DNA from: Kryptolebias marmoratus
Taxonomy: Eukaryota; Chordata; Actinopteri; Cyprinodontiformes; Rivulidae
Assembly (NCBI RefSeq): GCF_001649575.2
Contig: NC_051444.1
Location: 18,397,941 to 18,461,940 of the forward strand
Reading direction: 5' to 3'
Length of the DNA: 64,000 nucleotides
Below, one piece after another: positions 1-12,452 of the stretch (within the stretch, counting starts at the first letter, position 1; each line of letters opens with the position of its first letter). A program made the translations under genes and the position numbers. Below the pieces are notes generated by a model, which searched no databases, was not told the DNA's origin, and saw nothing but the letters and a program-made list of their open reading frames with translations.

Positions 1-48
1 CTAGAGTTCAGGTTAGACGCTGAGGCGGAGAATCTAACCCAGTAGGTT

Positions 49-185
49 CGATGCTCCAGCGAAGGTCTGATCACCGCCTGCTGCTTAAATCCTGGCTGGT
101 CTCATCAGTGGTATGAGGAACACCTGTGGAACAATAATTAGTGGCGCCGCCCAGAGGGCGGAACCAAAACCTCACACAGGCGGAA
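49..185. repeat. dispersed repeat, copy A
   Basis: Shares ATGCTCCAGCG, a CTTAAAT box and a following CATCAG block, in the same order, with copy B at 2985-3130. The class is not recognised; it may be a terminal part of a larger element. Confidence 0.5.
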
Positions 186-2399
186 TGTATGTATTCAGTT
201 TTTTCTTTCTTTCTTCTTTTGGAGTCATGTGCTCCAGTTTTCTTGAGTAACAGATCAGTGGACGTCCTGTAAATGTTATGATAACACTCTGATCGTATTG
301 TGTTTACTAAAAGTTCTTTATATGAGCGAACAGTCCTGACATAACTAGGCAGCCTTCGTGAGTTACAGCGGATGATGTTCTTGATGGTGAAAGTTTAAAG
401 CTTGTCCAAAAGCTGATAAATCAGAAGCATTGTCTGCATGTATTTTAGCAAACAATTTTTAAAAGAAAATATATTCCCTTTCAGAGATGGTGTACTGAGT
501 CTTCTCATGGAGCCAAGTTTAATCTAAAAGCCACTTGCGGTTCCACCAACCACTCCTGTAGCTGCCTTGAGCTTTGAGGTCGGCTCGTTGTATGCATTCT
601 GAAGTTTTCCATGATTCTTTTTCCACCATTGAGACCATGCCTCTGTTTAACCCGGGGTCAGTTCTTCCCCTGTGGTTAGAAATCCAGGAAGATTGGCTGC
701 AGTTCCATGAACCCTAAACTTTCTAAAAGTATCAGCTGCTGCTGGTATCAGAGGAACATAAGGCCCCCTGGAAACGGCCTCGTAGCCTTTACCTTGGCCA
801 CAAATTACAGTTATATTCCTCTTCTTCCTGTCAACATTTCTTTCTCTTGTCCACATTCATTGTGCACATAATGGAACAAAATGAGCCCATTTGTCTATTT
901 TTATATGCTGCATCGCGGATCAAAAGGCTTCACACCAAAGAGTGAAAACATTTTAAGCATCAGGAATGTGACTGATCACTCTCATTTGACTAGAAATTTA
1001 AATATAACTAAAAGACTTTAAAAATTCCAACATGAACGATTCTTGTGGAAAAACAAGCTTTTGATGCATCTCTACATTTTATAAAAACTTCTCCTAATCA
1101 AACGTTTTCTCTGATTATAAGAGAGAAAATTATGATTATTATCACCGTTATTTTTCTGATTATTATATTTTTTAATATACAATTTGTTTTTTTGTTTTAC
1201 ATCCTTCGTGTTTTTTTGTTATTATTATTGCCTGATGTCATGAAAGGCAGGCAATAACATAAGTCCCTGTGCATGCATGTCTGTGTGTTCATTTGCCTGT
1301 CCATTAGATAAATATGTCATGGGCAATGGGAGGGATTTTAATGAACCTCTCAGAACCTCTTTAATGAACCTTTAGAGACAAGTTAATCAACCTTAACAAG
1401 TACAAATAATAACTGCTGTATAACTCAGTTAATGTCACAGATATTGAGCTAAAACTTGATGTGGTCGCTGCTGAGAGTCGTCCCAAAATCACAATTATGG
1501 ATCACAATTTAAACTGCTGCCATTTATGTGCAAAACAATAAACAAAATGTAACTTGGTTATCTGCATGAATCACAACTTACTTTAGGCAGCACATGTTGC
1601 TAGAATTTTTGTCCAAAAGTGAAGCTGAAGCTCTGTTTCAGGTTTACCACAGTGAGCCTTTGTGTTTTTTGTATCGATTTAGATGAAATGAACTGAAGTT
1701 TTCTGATGTTACCAGAGTGAAGCGCCACAGCTTTCTTTCTTCTTTCAAAAGAAAAAAGCAGAAGGAGCCAACACCAGAGCAAGTGGGAGCCATATGTGGA
1801 GAGAGATGGGAGAGGTGAACCTGTGATGGAAAGGGGCGCTAATAGAGGTCAGAACTATTAGCTAAGAAAGCAGGATGAGGACAGCAGGCCACAGCATCAG
1901 GGACTAAAAGAAGCCCATTCCAGTGGTTTGTTAAGGTTTCCTACCTCCTGTGGGTCAGTTAAACACAAGATAAGAAATGTTGCTTCAAGGGCGGCTGGAT
2001 CAGCAGAAAACTGCGGGAAAATATATTAGAGCAGGCTTTTAAAACAGGAAATGAGTCTTTGTCACACATTAAATTAAACACACACACGCAGACTGAGTCT
2101 GTTTTCATTTCTCTGGGCTTTATCTAAAAGAGAAAGTGATTGGTATTCACTGAAGCGAAGAACAGAAACACTGTGTTATCAACTAGTGTTCCCCGGTTGC
2201 TTCACTTCTGCCGCCCTGTTTCTCTTTCTCTCTCCCACACAGACACACATTTAGTAGTTGCCTGAAATTGCTGTGTTGCACAAAGCACTTAATCTTGGGA
2301 TAAATGCTCTTGAAAGAGTGAAAAGGCTCTAAAATATAGAACTGGATTGAATTAATTGGCTCGGCTCGAAACTGTCAGGTTTCAAATATACCCAAGCGA

Positions 2400-3130
2400 G
2401 CAGTTCGGCCACAGACAGACGCAGAAGCCAGCAGGTAACGGGAAGTGAATTTATTTACAGTGTCACGGAATATTTACAGAGGGGAACCGGAACCAGGACC
2501 TGAGGAACGGAGAATAAGGTGAGTATGGGATCGTGGAGAGAGGAACAGCAGGTATGGCACAGGTAATATTCCGTGTGATATTTCTTACTGAACAGGAAAG
2601 AGTCCAGAACACGGAAGAGATGACGGGATCGATCCTTGCCCAGTGATGGTCCGATGTAGGTTCCAGAGAGCGAGGTCCAGGTGAGGTGAGTATTTCCCGA
2701 GTGCAGGTTAGGTGATGATTATTAGGACGACTGACCAGTCTTTGAATCCAGGAGGCAGTAGTCGCAGGAACAGGTANGCAGTAGTTACAGGAGCAGGTTG
2801 GTTCAGTTGAGCAGGTGAGTACTTAATTAGGCGGCAGGCAGTAGAAGGCAGACCAGACTGGTTCCAGATGGAAGGGTAATCCTGAACACAGGTTTGCAGA
2901 TACAAAAACAGACTAAGATCACAACAGGGAGTACACACAAAAACACAGCTAAATCTCTCACAGGCTCTGCACTTTACCAAATGGTAAACAATGCTCCAGC
3001 GCTGATCTGGTCCTCACTGCAGCCTTAAATACTCCTCCAAGTCCCATCAGCTTGATCAGTCACAGGTGTGAGAGGAGTGGTGATGAGGCGTCCGTCACCA
3101 GCTCAGGAGACGCCCACCAGGAAGTGCTCA
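2400..3130. repeat. degenerate dispersed repeat with recurring AGGTGAGTA, ending in copy B
   Basis: A block with loosely repeated caggaacaggt/ggcagtag motifs and three exact AGGTGAGTA copies at 2517, 2684 and 2813. It ends in a segment (2985-3130) related to 49-185. It looks like a decayed mobile element, family unknown. One ambiguous base is at 2777. Confidence 0.5.
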
Positions 3131-6100
3131 CACACACACAAACCACCAATCACCACAGAAACAATGTCTACAGTAATTTTAATGAAAACTACTCGACTGA
3201 AATGTTCAACCTGAAAAAGTCATATTATAGGAATCTTTAGCAGAGAAATTTGAAGACATATCAAAGACTAAGACCATATAAAAGTAATTTACAACAACTG
3301 ATGGCTTATCAACTTCAAGGGATGTCCTATTTCTTAGTGGTGTAGTTTAACTAGTATCCCTTGAAACTTCAAATAAATGACCAAAGGGTAAAGTTAGGGT
3401 TTACACAAAAAATGGGATTTGGCATTATGCATGCTAGTTGTTTTAGTTTAAAAATATTGTTTTCCTTGTGGTTTTCTTCCTGTTTGTTCTGCTTGTTTAG
3501 AGTTTGTTGATTCGCCCACACCTGTGTCCAGTTTGACTTTAACCCTTATATGTATAACACCTGGGTCTCATTTTTCCCATTTGTCTATATGATTTCATGT
3601 CAAATTTTTCACTGGTTGTTTATTTTTCAGGTTTTACTGTCATATTTTACATTCTAGTCTTCTCCCAGTATGATTTTTTTTGTCCTATCCCTGCCACTGC
3701 TGTTTTATAATCAGCATATTTTAAAATTGTATCTGGGTTCTGCTTATTTGTCTCTTCACTGACAGGTTTTTTTTTCCTCTTGAATGAACCATCCATTCTT
3801 GAAGTCAGCTCATTACCTCTGCTTCTCCATTCTGTGCTTTGCGTACATTTCCTCCATCCTTCTAACCATCAGGTTGATAAAGGCCACTCAAGAAATATTT
3901 TCTGTCTCTCCGTCACCCACCTTTTTATAGACACATCTATACATTTTGTTTTCATGTACTTATTTGTCTTCATATCTAAATTTGTACTTCCTTTTTCTCC
4001 TTTTTATGTGTGATTAATCTTAGCAAAAACACTTTTCTATTTGTATCTGAAGAAGAGACACACTTTAAATTTATTCTTTGCTATCTGTACCTGTGTTGTC
4101 ACAATTCTCCATCTAGTTCAAATGACCATTTTTAAACCCCTGTCTGCTCTCCTCTTCTCTCTTCTTGTTAAGACTTCCCTTCTCTGTTTATATTTCTGAG
4201 ACTTAACGAGAGGAAGTGGAAAAATGTAAAACTTAGGAAGCAGTGGACAAAACAGTATTCCCTTCAATCTGAGAAGCGATTCTGACTGATTCTGTTCAAG
4301 TCTTTGAAGGAAATATTGGACTATTTGTCACAAAGCCACATAAAGGCACAGTTGCCTAGAAAACATCATAAAAAGAAGGAAAATGCTAAATAAAGGACAG
4401 CAAAAATAGAATAATGAGAATAGTGGGTAAAGGAAGTTGAAGCAGCAATATGGGGAGAGATGCTCAACACATCCTGATGTCCCCCTACAACCAAGTAGCT
4501 CAGGATGTTTTTCGTGGGGTTATTTTGCTAACAGACAGACAAACAAAGACACACACAGGCAATTGCATTATTGTCCCTATAAAGACTCACCACCATAAGC
4601 TTGTTTCCTAACCTTGACTGTTTACCTGAAATCCTCGACTTAAAATAACCCTGCCAATGGGTGATGAGTGCGATGAACCAAACAAACTCCAGCAGCTCTT
4701 TATTGAATGCTGCAAACCCAGGAAGCATCAGACTGATGAGTTCATGCAGAAAGAATCGATGACAGAGCCACTCATGTTTTTCATCGCTGTCTACCTGACT
4801 GGTGGCTGATATCTACACAAAGTACTTTCAAACATTCAGAGTGTATGCAAATTAAAATGTCTTTACAAACATCGTACATCAAGGATTTGTCTAATATGTG
4901 AAAAGAAAGTTAGTTTGAACACAATTCTAACCATGAAGGTAAATATTGAAAAGGCTTTGTTTAAGCTACAGTACAGTAAGAAAAATAAAAATAAAAAAGG
5001 TTTGTATAAAATGGACAGCACTGTAAAATGCTTGGGGTAAGCAGATTTTCCAAGTTAAAATAAGACAGAAATGACCATCGAACCTTTGCAGGGCAGCCAA
5101 AATCCCTCAGTCACTGGTGTTGATTGCATTGGCCTGTCTAAGTAATGAGCTCATGCCCATAAAACTACTTAAACCATTTACCTAATAGAGCTTGCTGTAA
5201 TTCACCGCCATATTCTGGCAAGGACCTCTGCCACCGAGGCCATAAAGAGCAATCTCCAGAGTCTCCTGACCAGAGATCAGCTTTTAGCCCCATACCTCCA
5301 CCCATGCACCAACAGCACTAACTGCAGCCCTGACCCCCACCTACCCTCCACAAGCAATGAGCATTAAAGACAATTATATTATGCAACCATTTGAGATCCC
5401 ATTAGGAATCGGTGGGCTGGAGTTTTTTAGTTTGAGTTTGGAAGATGTGGTTGATTTGATATATTACTTTACCTCTCATGAAGGACAGGATGACTTTGCA
5501 TCCCTCGGGTCGTGACTGTGTCTGCAGTTTGACAAAGTTCAGACCTTGTCCAGATGTTAAACGTCACAGAATATGTTGTTCACCAGGTTTGTCAGGAGAG
5601 GAAAAACTGATAAGTGTCTAATAAAATTGAGAGATGCGTCTTCCGGACTTGGTTCTGTAAAGCTGTGTGTGAAATCCCCCACTGGTCCGCTCATTCACTG
5701 TGGTATACACGCTCATAGTTTCGTCAGAGATGAGGATTTTCCTGAAAACTCAAACATTTGCTCTCATTCTTATAACCAGCCATTGATTAAAATATAGTGC
5801 AATGAATCTGGGTTGTTTGAAGAAAGCGGAGGACATGTCCAAATCTATTCCTGTTTATTACTGTTTGGTTTAATTTTGAGCAATAAAGAGGTTTCTATTA
5901 ATCATCATTATCAATATTTTTTTTAGCTCTCTGGCACATCTCCAGCTGAAAAGAAAAAATCCTATTACTGGTGGTAGAAAAAAAAAGAAATTGGATTGTG
6001 GGAAGATTTACACAGATAGACTTTAGACACTCAAGCAAATAGATTTTAAGTGCAGCTATAATGTCCCACTCCCCTGTTTGTTTGTTCGTTGTTGGGTTTT

Positions 6101-6518
6101 TTTCACTTTTGGCTTTGTTTAAGTGAAGGTAAGTAAAATGAGATTAAAACCTTGGGATAAAAAATGCAACTCGTTTTTAGTGTCAACATTAAAAGTGTGT
6201 GTGGGTGGTATTCTGCATGGATGGCAGTGCATCACTCAGTGAAGCCTGCTTTCCGCCTGGATATCCCCGAGCCTTTTGGGAATTCAACCGAGCAGTACTT
6301 CAATCAACAGCTGGCTCCGGTTACCTGTTGCGACTGCTGATGGTTTGGACATGACATATAAAAGCTGGTTAATGTCAGCTGCATTCAAAATTTAGCAACT
6401 CATTGCTTAATGCACAATAAGAGAAAAAAATACAAAATTGTTGTGATTTTTTTTTTTTGTGAAATCTGTCACAATGCAACACCTAAAACGTTTTTGTTGT
6501 CAGTGTTTTTTTGTTTTT

Positions 6519-6539
6519 GTTGTTGTTGTTGTTGTTGTT
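6519..6539. repeat. (GTT)7 microsatellite
   Basis: Seven uninterrupted GTT units, read directly. Confidence 0.95.
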
Positions 6540-6715
6540 AATAGTTAATAAAATATACACATCCACATTAACACACACACTCACACATTCACCATCTCCT
6601 GCACTGGTTCATTTGGTGACCGGAACAATTTTTGTAATTGTATCATCTTAATAAAGCAGAAGATAAGAAGTCAGACTTTCCTCTCTATTCTTATCACTCT
6701 CATCACCACACTCGT

Positions 6716-6930
6716 GCTAGCAAAGACACACATACACACACAAACATGACATAATTCCTTCCCATAACCATCACTGTTAAATGTCTAACCATAACCATTA
6801 ATCTACCTCTGACCTTAACTAAAAGTCTAAATTCAGACCCTAATAAATACCTGTGAGCCACCATTTTGACCCTAAAGCAATTTTTGGGCCCTCCAAAGTA
6901 TAATGGGTTTTCAAACTCTTTGGACAAATA
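6716..6930. repeat. CA-rich and CTAACC-like degenerate repeat
   Basis: CA-rich start followed by variants of CCATAACCAT/CTAACC and GGGCCCTCC, a pattern I recognise as a common teleost dispersed repeat. A possible related piece with CA-rich start lies at 4515-4730. Confidence 0.4.
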
Positions 6931-8465
6931 CACCATCCCTTTTGAATGAAATTAAGACATATAACAAAGTGTAAGCTTTTTAAATTGCTTATTTGTCTTT
7001 TTTTGTCCTTTTTTTTTCCTTTTTTTTCCCTTTTTTCCATGATTTTTCTTATACATTTAGCTGTAATTAGTTTTTTTTATGCCTAAAGGACCCTGTGGTT
7101 GTTTATGAGGGAGAAGGCAGTGTTTCCAGGCCTTCTCGCAACTGCTCAAACTCTGGGTCCAAAAATACAACATGGTAGCACCCATAAACTGGGATAATGT
7201 GGCTTCAATTTTGAACAACGGAACGAGGCGGAGACACTTTGTCTATCTTTTGTTTATCAATTATTTAAACACTCAATGTAAAACTTTGGTTCACAAAGCA
7301 TCTGTGAGGAGAAGAGAAATACAGATTAAAGAGGGGCTTAGCGGTCACACCAGAAGAGTCTACAACCCATGGTCACAGATCCATTGGTTCCAACATCGAG
7401 CTACTGTGACATCTTTACTCCCCACAATCTAAGCAACTATACAATATGACCACCCAGCGTCATGTAACCCTCTAATGTGACTCTATCAAACTCTGTCAAA
7501 TGCTGGGAATGTTGTCAAGTGCATCTATCCACCATTTATTGCCATTTGGCGCCTGATCTACATGCCAGCTTATTTTAAAATGATTTATTTACACACCCAT
7601 CAATGGTCTGCATGTTTACTCAAATTAAAACTAATCCATTCCTTCTCTGCGCTAAAATCTTTTGTCAGTGAGTGTCAAATTGTACAAAGTAAAAGTCATA
7701 AAAATAAGACTTAAACAGCAATAAACAGGTGTAATAATTAACTATTTCATGTTTTTCAGATTGCTCCTAACTTTTGACCTCATGTTTGACATGTTTATAC
7801 TCTATGCATCTGAGTGAGGGAGATAACAAGAGGCTGCTTGCTCTTAAGCCTGAATGGATGACGCTGACTGAAAATGAATAATAATATTAGAGGGAATGTT
7901 CTTAATGTCCTTCAGAGTCTCTGCTTTTTAAAGAAAACCCGTTTGGAAATCCTTATCACTCTTATCCCTTTACCTTTTTCCCTGTGGGGTGCAAACATTT
8001 GCTTTAAATTAACCAGCCTGAAATAAAGTAAACAGACTTTTGGTGTTTTACTTTGATTTTGATTTAAACCCTGTCACTTTTTACAACCTCGTTCTCTCTT
8101 TTGTACCCTCCCTCTACAGTTTAAATTTGCTATTTTCAGCTGTCCAATGTATGAGAGGAGTGGTTTCAGTGATCGTTTGACATCCCTTAATTCGCTTCTG
8201 CTCGGCACTTACGCATCAACATACGTCATACGAGTGGCCACTGCAGAGGGAAGGGATGGGCTCGGGGAGCAGCAGATTGAAAAGGGAAACACATCGGGTT
8301 TTAAACAGACATAATAAATGAGCAGAATAAATGATAACGAAAATGACCACATAGGGTTCTATAAATAAGTCATTATTGTCAACATCAGAGTTTGCCATAC
8401 GCTCATTAATCAACTGATATTCAACAGAGAAGTCACACAGTATGAGCAACATGGGCCCTTTGGGC

Positions 8466-8503
8466 ATGGATGGATGGATGGATGGATGGATGGATGGATG
8501 GAT
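8466..8503. repeat. (ATGG)n microsatellite
   Basis: About nine and a half uninterrupted ATGG units. It creates artificial open frames on both strands that are not genes. Confidence 0.97.
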
Positions 8504-11029
8504 TAAAATCATCAACTTTGCTTTCAGAAAAACTCCACAAACCCTCACTGATTATGGCAAGCCAATATATAATATATATACATTTTACAAGATTTTTAAA
8601 GGGGTTATTTATAATTCAATCCAAAAGAACATTTCAGATATCTAACAGACATTTCCTCATAACCACAATTAATATTTCAAACATCATTTATCTGAAATGT
8701 GTTTCTCCTTGTAAGAATTCTGTTTCAAATCTTCCCAATGTTCATCTAGAAAGAAACTTGTATTTGCAGTTAGTGGGAGGTAAAGGCTTATTAAACATGA
8801 ATTAGAGTCATTTTTCCAAGAAGAAATAACATTTGAGATCTCTGAAATGTTGTTTGTGAATTGGAAAAAAGTCCTTCTAGACATCAAAATTATTCTCTTT
8901 GACTTGGAAGAACTGAATTACGCATGAGTGTAATATATTCCCAGTATAGTTATTAAAGATAAAAAAGCGAGTTAAACTTTTTAAGAATTTTTAAAATATC
9001 TTAAACTAATTATGGCATCTTTTTATTTCAGCTGCACTGAGAAACAAGCGCAGAAACAATAGTTTGAACTCAAAATTCTGGACCTCGTGTTATCTGTTTA
9101 TAAGAATTTATTCTGATGATCTTGAGTTCAGTCTCCTCTACTTTCAGGATTAATTTCCTTTCGAAAAACTCTCCAGTGGAGCCATCTCCAGGCCAGTGAT
9201 GTTGGATGTGTCATCAAGTTAATTTCAGTGAAGCTTCTGTCACACAGACTAAACAAAAAGTGAAACTAAGCTTCAGGAAAAGACCATTTTCTCTGTAAAT
9301 TCATCATTTTCATCTCAAAACTGTAGCAGACTAACTGTACCTATAAGTAAAACATGATGAATATATGATACTTATTCATGAAATACCTTAATTCGTGAAA
9401 AGTTGTTTAGGTGAAAAATCGCTCAGACGTCGTGTGGCAGAAAAAGACAACATAATTCAATTTTTTTAAATTATTATTTCTTTCCTTAGAGAAATTGAAC
9501 AATTGTCCAACTTGTAAGCAGCAATCAGAAGTTAATCCTGACAATTTTAAGCCTGTCAAATCCCTGTGAGTAAAAAAAAAAACCCTGTGTCTTTCTGATT
9601 ATTAGTCATGAACTAAAAAACTTGGTTAGAAAAACTAATATTGGGATGTATTAATTAGAGGACAAGAACTCATGTCAACAGGTCATTTCCAGTTTAAAAT
9701 GCTACTATTATTTCATATAAATAGTTACATTATGTGATAAATGAACAGCTAAAAGGTTGTGACCAATTTTTTTTTTCTGCAAAGCCTAAAGGTCTCAGGG
9801 AATGTTATGCTTTAGTTACATCTTGCAGTAGAGCATCATCTAGTGGTCAAAGTGGTTTCTTTGGCTCTGTACCATCAGAAATCAGTACAGTACTTCCTTT
9901 TAAAGAGCTCTTAACCAAGAAAGTTAACCTCTTACTACACGGAACTCCTGCTTGTACGCTGAGAAAAGTTTCTAAAGTATAAATTTTAGCAGTAAAAACG
10001 TATTTAAATGCACAGCTGAAATACCAGTTTTTTAAACGCCTCGGTTTTTGTAATGAGACAGACAATTAATAGAGTTTATCTAATCTTCTCCTTAGCAGCT
10101 GCTCCCCATCACAATTTTTTTCGTCATTTTGCAGATTTAATTTGTTTCAAAACCTACTTATTGTCATGATGGGGAAGAGAATACAAAATAAAATGCTTGT
10201 CCTCTAACCTTTTCAGGGTTCACTCGCAAGATGACTCAAAGCAGTACACCTGTTATTTTATATGACAGTATTGTGAACTAACACTTGTGATAATATTAGG
10301 ATTAGGATATTATGAACATTTACTACTTTACTTAAAGTTCAGTTTTTAGCCAGTAGGTGTCAGAAACTCTTCAGACTTGAGTCCCACCATGCCCCAGTTA
10401 AAATCCAAGTTTTATTGAGGGACGTGTTATGTGTTCATAACAACCAAAATACTGCAGAAAACATCTCAGAAATGTTAGGTTAATGTCGTGAGCTCATCAT
10501 GAGACCATAAAATGTGTGAGTAGTTTGCAAAGATATAGCTAATTCAAAAATGAAAAACTGGTCATCATAGAGTATTTAGAAAAATGAACACATTGTGTGT
10601 GGTATATCATACTGTATATGCTGTGCATATTTGCTAAAGTGCAACCATTTCCCCCATTCTTGGAATTGTAAATGCAATTTAAACACGTTTTATTATAGAA
10701 TAGTACAAAGAACATGTCAAATGTTTTAAACTAGTCATTTTTACCACTGTGTTGGTCTCCTCTGCTTAGAACAGTCAGCATCTGTAAATTGAAGCCAACA
10801 GAAACTATTAATTAAAGTTAAATTACCACAGTGTTTCCTAATTTCTTAATGGCACACTGTGGAGCCCTGTTAAGGGTGTGTTTCGGAGTTACTCAGCAAA
10901 TACTTTCCTGAAAATAAAAATGACATAGTCTGACTGGAACAGTTACTTTTGTTTATACAAATCGGAATTAAATGCAGTGATGTTTGACAGAAGTTTATTT
11001 AGCAGACTTTATTTTGAAAGCTTCAGCGG

Positions 11030-11091
11030 AAGATACGTGTGGACCACCGGAAGTGTCGCGTGACTGAACTGACCGGCCTCTTGAGCACAAG
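11030..11091 (+). other. kif13b: possible 5' untranslated first exon of kif13b
   Basis: A short GC-richer stretch ends in AAG|GTATGT, a good splice donor at 11091/11092. It lies just downstream of AT-rich flank and contains an ETS-type promoter motif. No reading frame is implied. The left edge is arbitrary. It could instead be plain intergenic DNA; only transcript ends would settle it. Confidence 0.3.
11044..11055 (+). promoter_or_regulatory. ETS-type promoter motif CCACCGGAAGTG
   Basis: CCACCGGAAGTG is a strong match to the ETS/GABPA consensus ACCGGAAGTG, which is typical of TATA-less vertebrate promoters. It sits 1.3 kb before the kif13b start codon and beside a candidate first-exon donor. 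Promoter function is inferred from motif and position only. Confidence 0.4.
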
Positions 11092-11689
11092 GTATGTATT
11101 CAACTTAGTTTTTTGTTTGTTTTTTCATCTTTTTTATCGAATAGAATTTCAGTGGGGCTAGTTATTACATGTTAACTAGTTGTTAAATACCCGTAATGAC
11201 GCGTAACCATATATTTATGTTTTACCGTTAAACATTAGTTAACTGTTGCCGGGTGGATGGTAAACTGATGCTCCGGGTGGAAACAAGTTGGGGTAACCTT
11301 AAAAAAAGTTAGAACCAAGCCTTAAACCAGAACTGTAAAACAGCAAAGTTATTATTTTAAACAGCTGATTTCACTAAATTATCGCGAAGTTGCAAGTTAA
11401 GACACTTTTATCAGCGTTAGTTCAAAATGTTTTAATCGTGAAAAAGTGTAAAACAAACGTGTTCTTTGTCGAAGTGTAAAATAAAAGCGCCAGCACTAAA
11501 TGTATTTTTTAGGGCTTCAGTTAAACACAAACAAATATAGTGCGTTAGCATCTCGAGTTTTTTTTGTTTGTTTGTTTGTTTTAGGAAATGAAATGTGCTT
11601 ATGTTCTCTTCTTGAGCTTGTATTAAAAAAGTCTTCTCAGTTTTGACAGTCGCGCTCAAATGTTATGCTTTTAGTTTGAAGGGCTATCA

Positions 11690-11834
11690 GGCGGAAGCTG
11701 CTAGCTGTTTGTAGCTTGACAGGAGGGAGGACAGCGGATTCCGTTGGGAAGATCATCGCCAGGCTCTTCTCTATGGATCTCTGCCCGCTGTCTTCATAGG
11801 TTCACCGTGTCACCTCTGAGATATGACCATTTGG
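11690..11834 (+). other. kif13b: possible 5' untranslated exon of kif13b (alternative leader)
   Basis: This GC-richer segment ends TTGG|GTACGT, a plausible donor at 11834/11835. That donor could splice to the acceptor TTTCAG at 12084. The left edge is a guess and no conserved frame is seen. It could be an alternative first exon relative to the one near 11030-11091. Confidence 0.25.
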
Positions 11835-12101
11835 GTACGTAGCTCGATGCTTCGCTACTGTCTGGTGATGGTATGCTGTCAAATAATAAGAAGTGGTCAG
11901 AAAGAAAAAAAACTTGCTCCCTTCCTGCCGCCGCTGCTCCTCCTTAGTTTTGCCTGGCAAATTAGCTGGCTAGCCCGTTTTTTCCTTCTCTCTTTGCTTT
12001 GCAAACAGCAAATGTGTTTTCTCATTCAGAAACCTAAGCAGATGTAATACTGAATCTGATCTACATTTCTCATTTCCCTTTCAGCTCCGACGCCTTTGTG
12101 G

Positions 12102-12269
12102 ATGTGCTTTAGCCTGAAATATGAACGGGAGAAGAAAATAAGCAGCGGCGACTGGCTTCCTGTGGGATTCAGCCCAGGCTTTTTTTTGTGTGTGTTTGTC
12201 TTTTTTTTTCCTTCTTTCTTTCCCGTGGACATGTCTGATTTATCATGGAGCAAAGCTGTGAGGGACTAG
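12102..12269 (+). other. upstream ORF 1 in the kif13b leader (55 codons)
   Basis: ATG at 12102 opens a frame of 55 sense codons closed by TAG at 12267-12269. A second in-frame ATG lies at 12231, so a leaky start there would give only 12 residues. The encoded peptide is Phe-rich because of a T-rich tract and shows no known domain. If transcribed in the leader it could damp translation of kif13b. Confidence 0.35.
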
Positions 12270-12311
12270 CTGGCCGACAGTTCGGCTAGCGCAACATTTC
12301 CAGGCTTTTAG

Positions 12312-12335
12312 ATGATCATTCGGCTGAGGAGCTGA
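12312..12335 (+). other. upstream ORF 2 in the kif13b leader (7 codons)
   Basis: A short ATG-to-TGA frame ends 47 nt before the kif13b start codon. It is positioned so that a reinitiating ribosome could still reach the main ATG. Its function is unproven. Confidence 0.3.
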
Positions 12336-12382
12336 TTTCTTTTGGACCAGCGCTGCTTCCCTCCCTGGAGTAAGGAGTCAGC

Positions 12383-12452
12383 ATGGGGGAGCCCAGCCTC
12401 AACGACTCCAATGTCAAGGTGGCTGTTCGTGTCCGGCCCATGAACAGGAGAG
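12383..12452 (+). CDS. kif13b: kif13b coding exon 1
   Basis: Encodes residues 1-23 plus one base, including the first motor strand [13 protein letters not shown]. The donor is AGAG|GTGAGA. The start ATG is supported by an in-frame stop 9 nt upstream and a strong Kozak context. Confidence 0.95.

Larger units (their letters stand above)
1..11029. other. intergenic region upstream of kif13b
   Basis: AT-rich, with no open frame showing protein similarity on either strand. It contains the related repeat copies at 49-185 and 2985-3130, the degenerate repeat block 2400-3130, GTT and ATGG microsatellites, and a CA-rich/CTAACC-type degenerate repeat near 6716-6930. A 10-bp hairpin (TTCAAGGGAT / ATCCCTTGAA) lies at about 3316-3365. 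Confidence 0.75.
12085..12382 (+). other. kif13b: kif13b 5' UTR immediately before the start codon
   Basis: The acceptor TTCCCTTTCAG ends at 12084, and from there the sequence runs without a clear intron into the kif13b ATG. It carries two upstream ORFs, 12102-12269 and 12312-12335, both closed before the main start. The exact left boundary is inferred. Confidence 0.5.

Noticed and set aside
1045..1257. 70-codon open frame in AT-rich sequence
   Set aside because: Composition-driven Ile/Phe/Leu string with no splice or similarity support.
3052..3240. 62-codon frame after the repeat block
   Set aside because: Begins inside repeat copy B and has no similarity.
3390..3410. Single TTAGGG-like telomeric unit, considered because of the HMBOX1 telomere role
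   Set aside because: Only an isolated unit, no array; no sign of interstitial telomeric repeats in the window.
8466..8503. Tandem repeat considered as a CRISPR-like array
   Set aside because: Simple 4-nt microsatellite with no spacers, in a vertebrate genome.
8442..8805. Overlapping frames with Asp-Gly-Trp-Met repeats
   Set aside because: Artefact of the ATGG microsatellite at 8466-8503.
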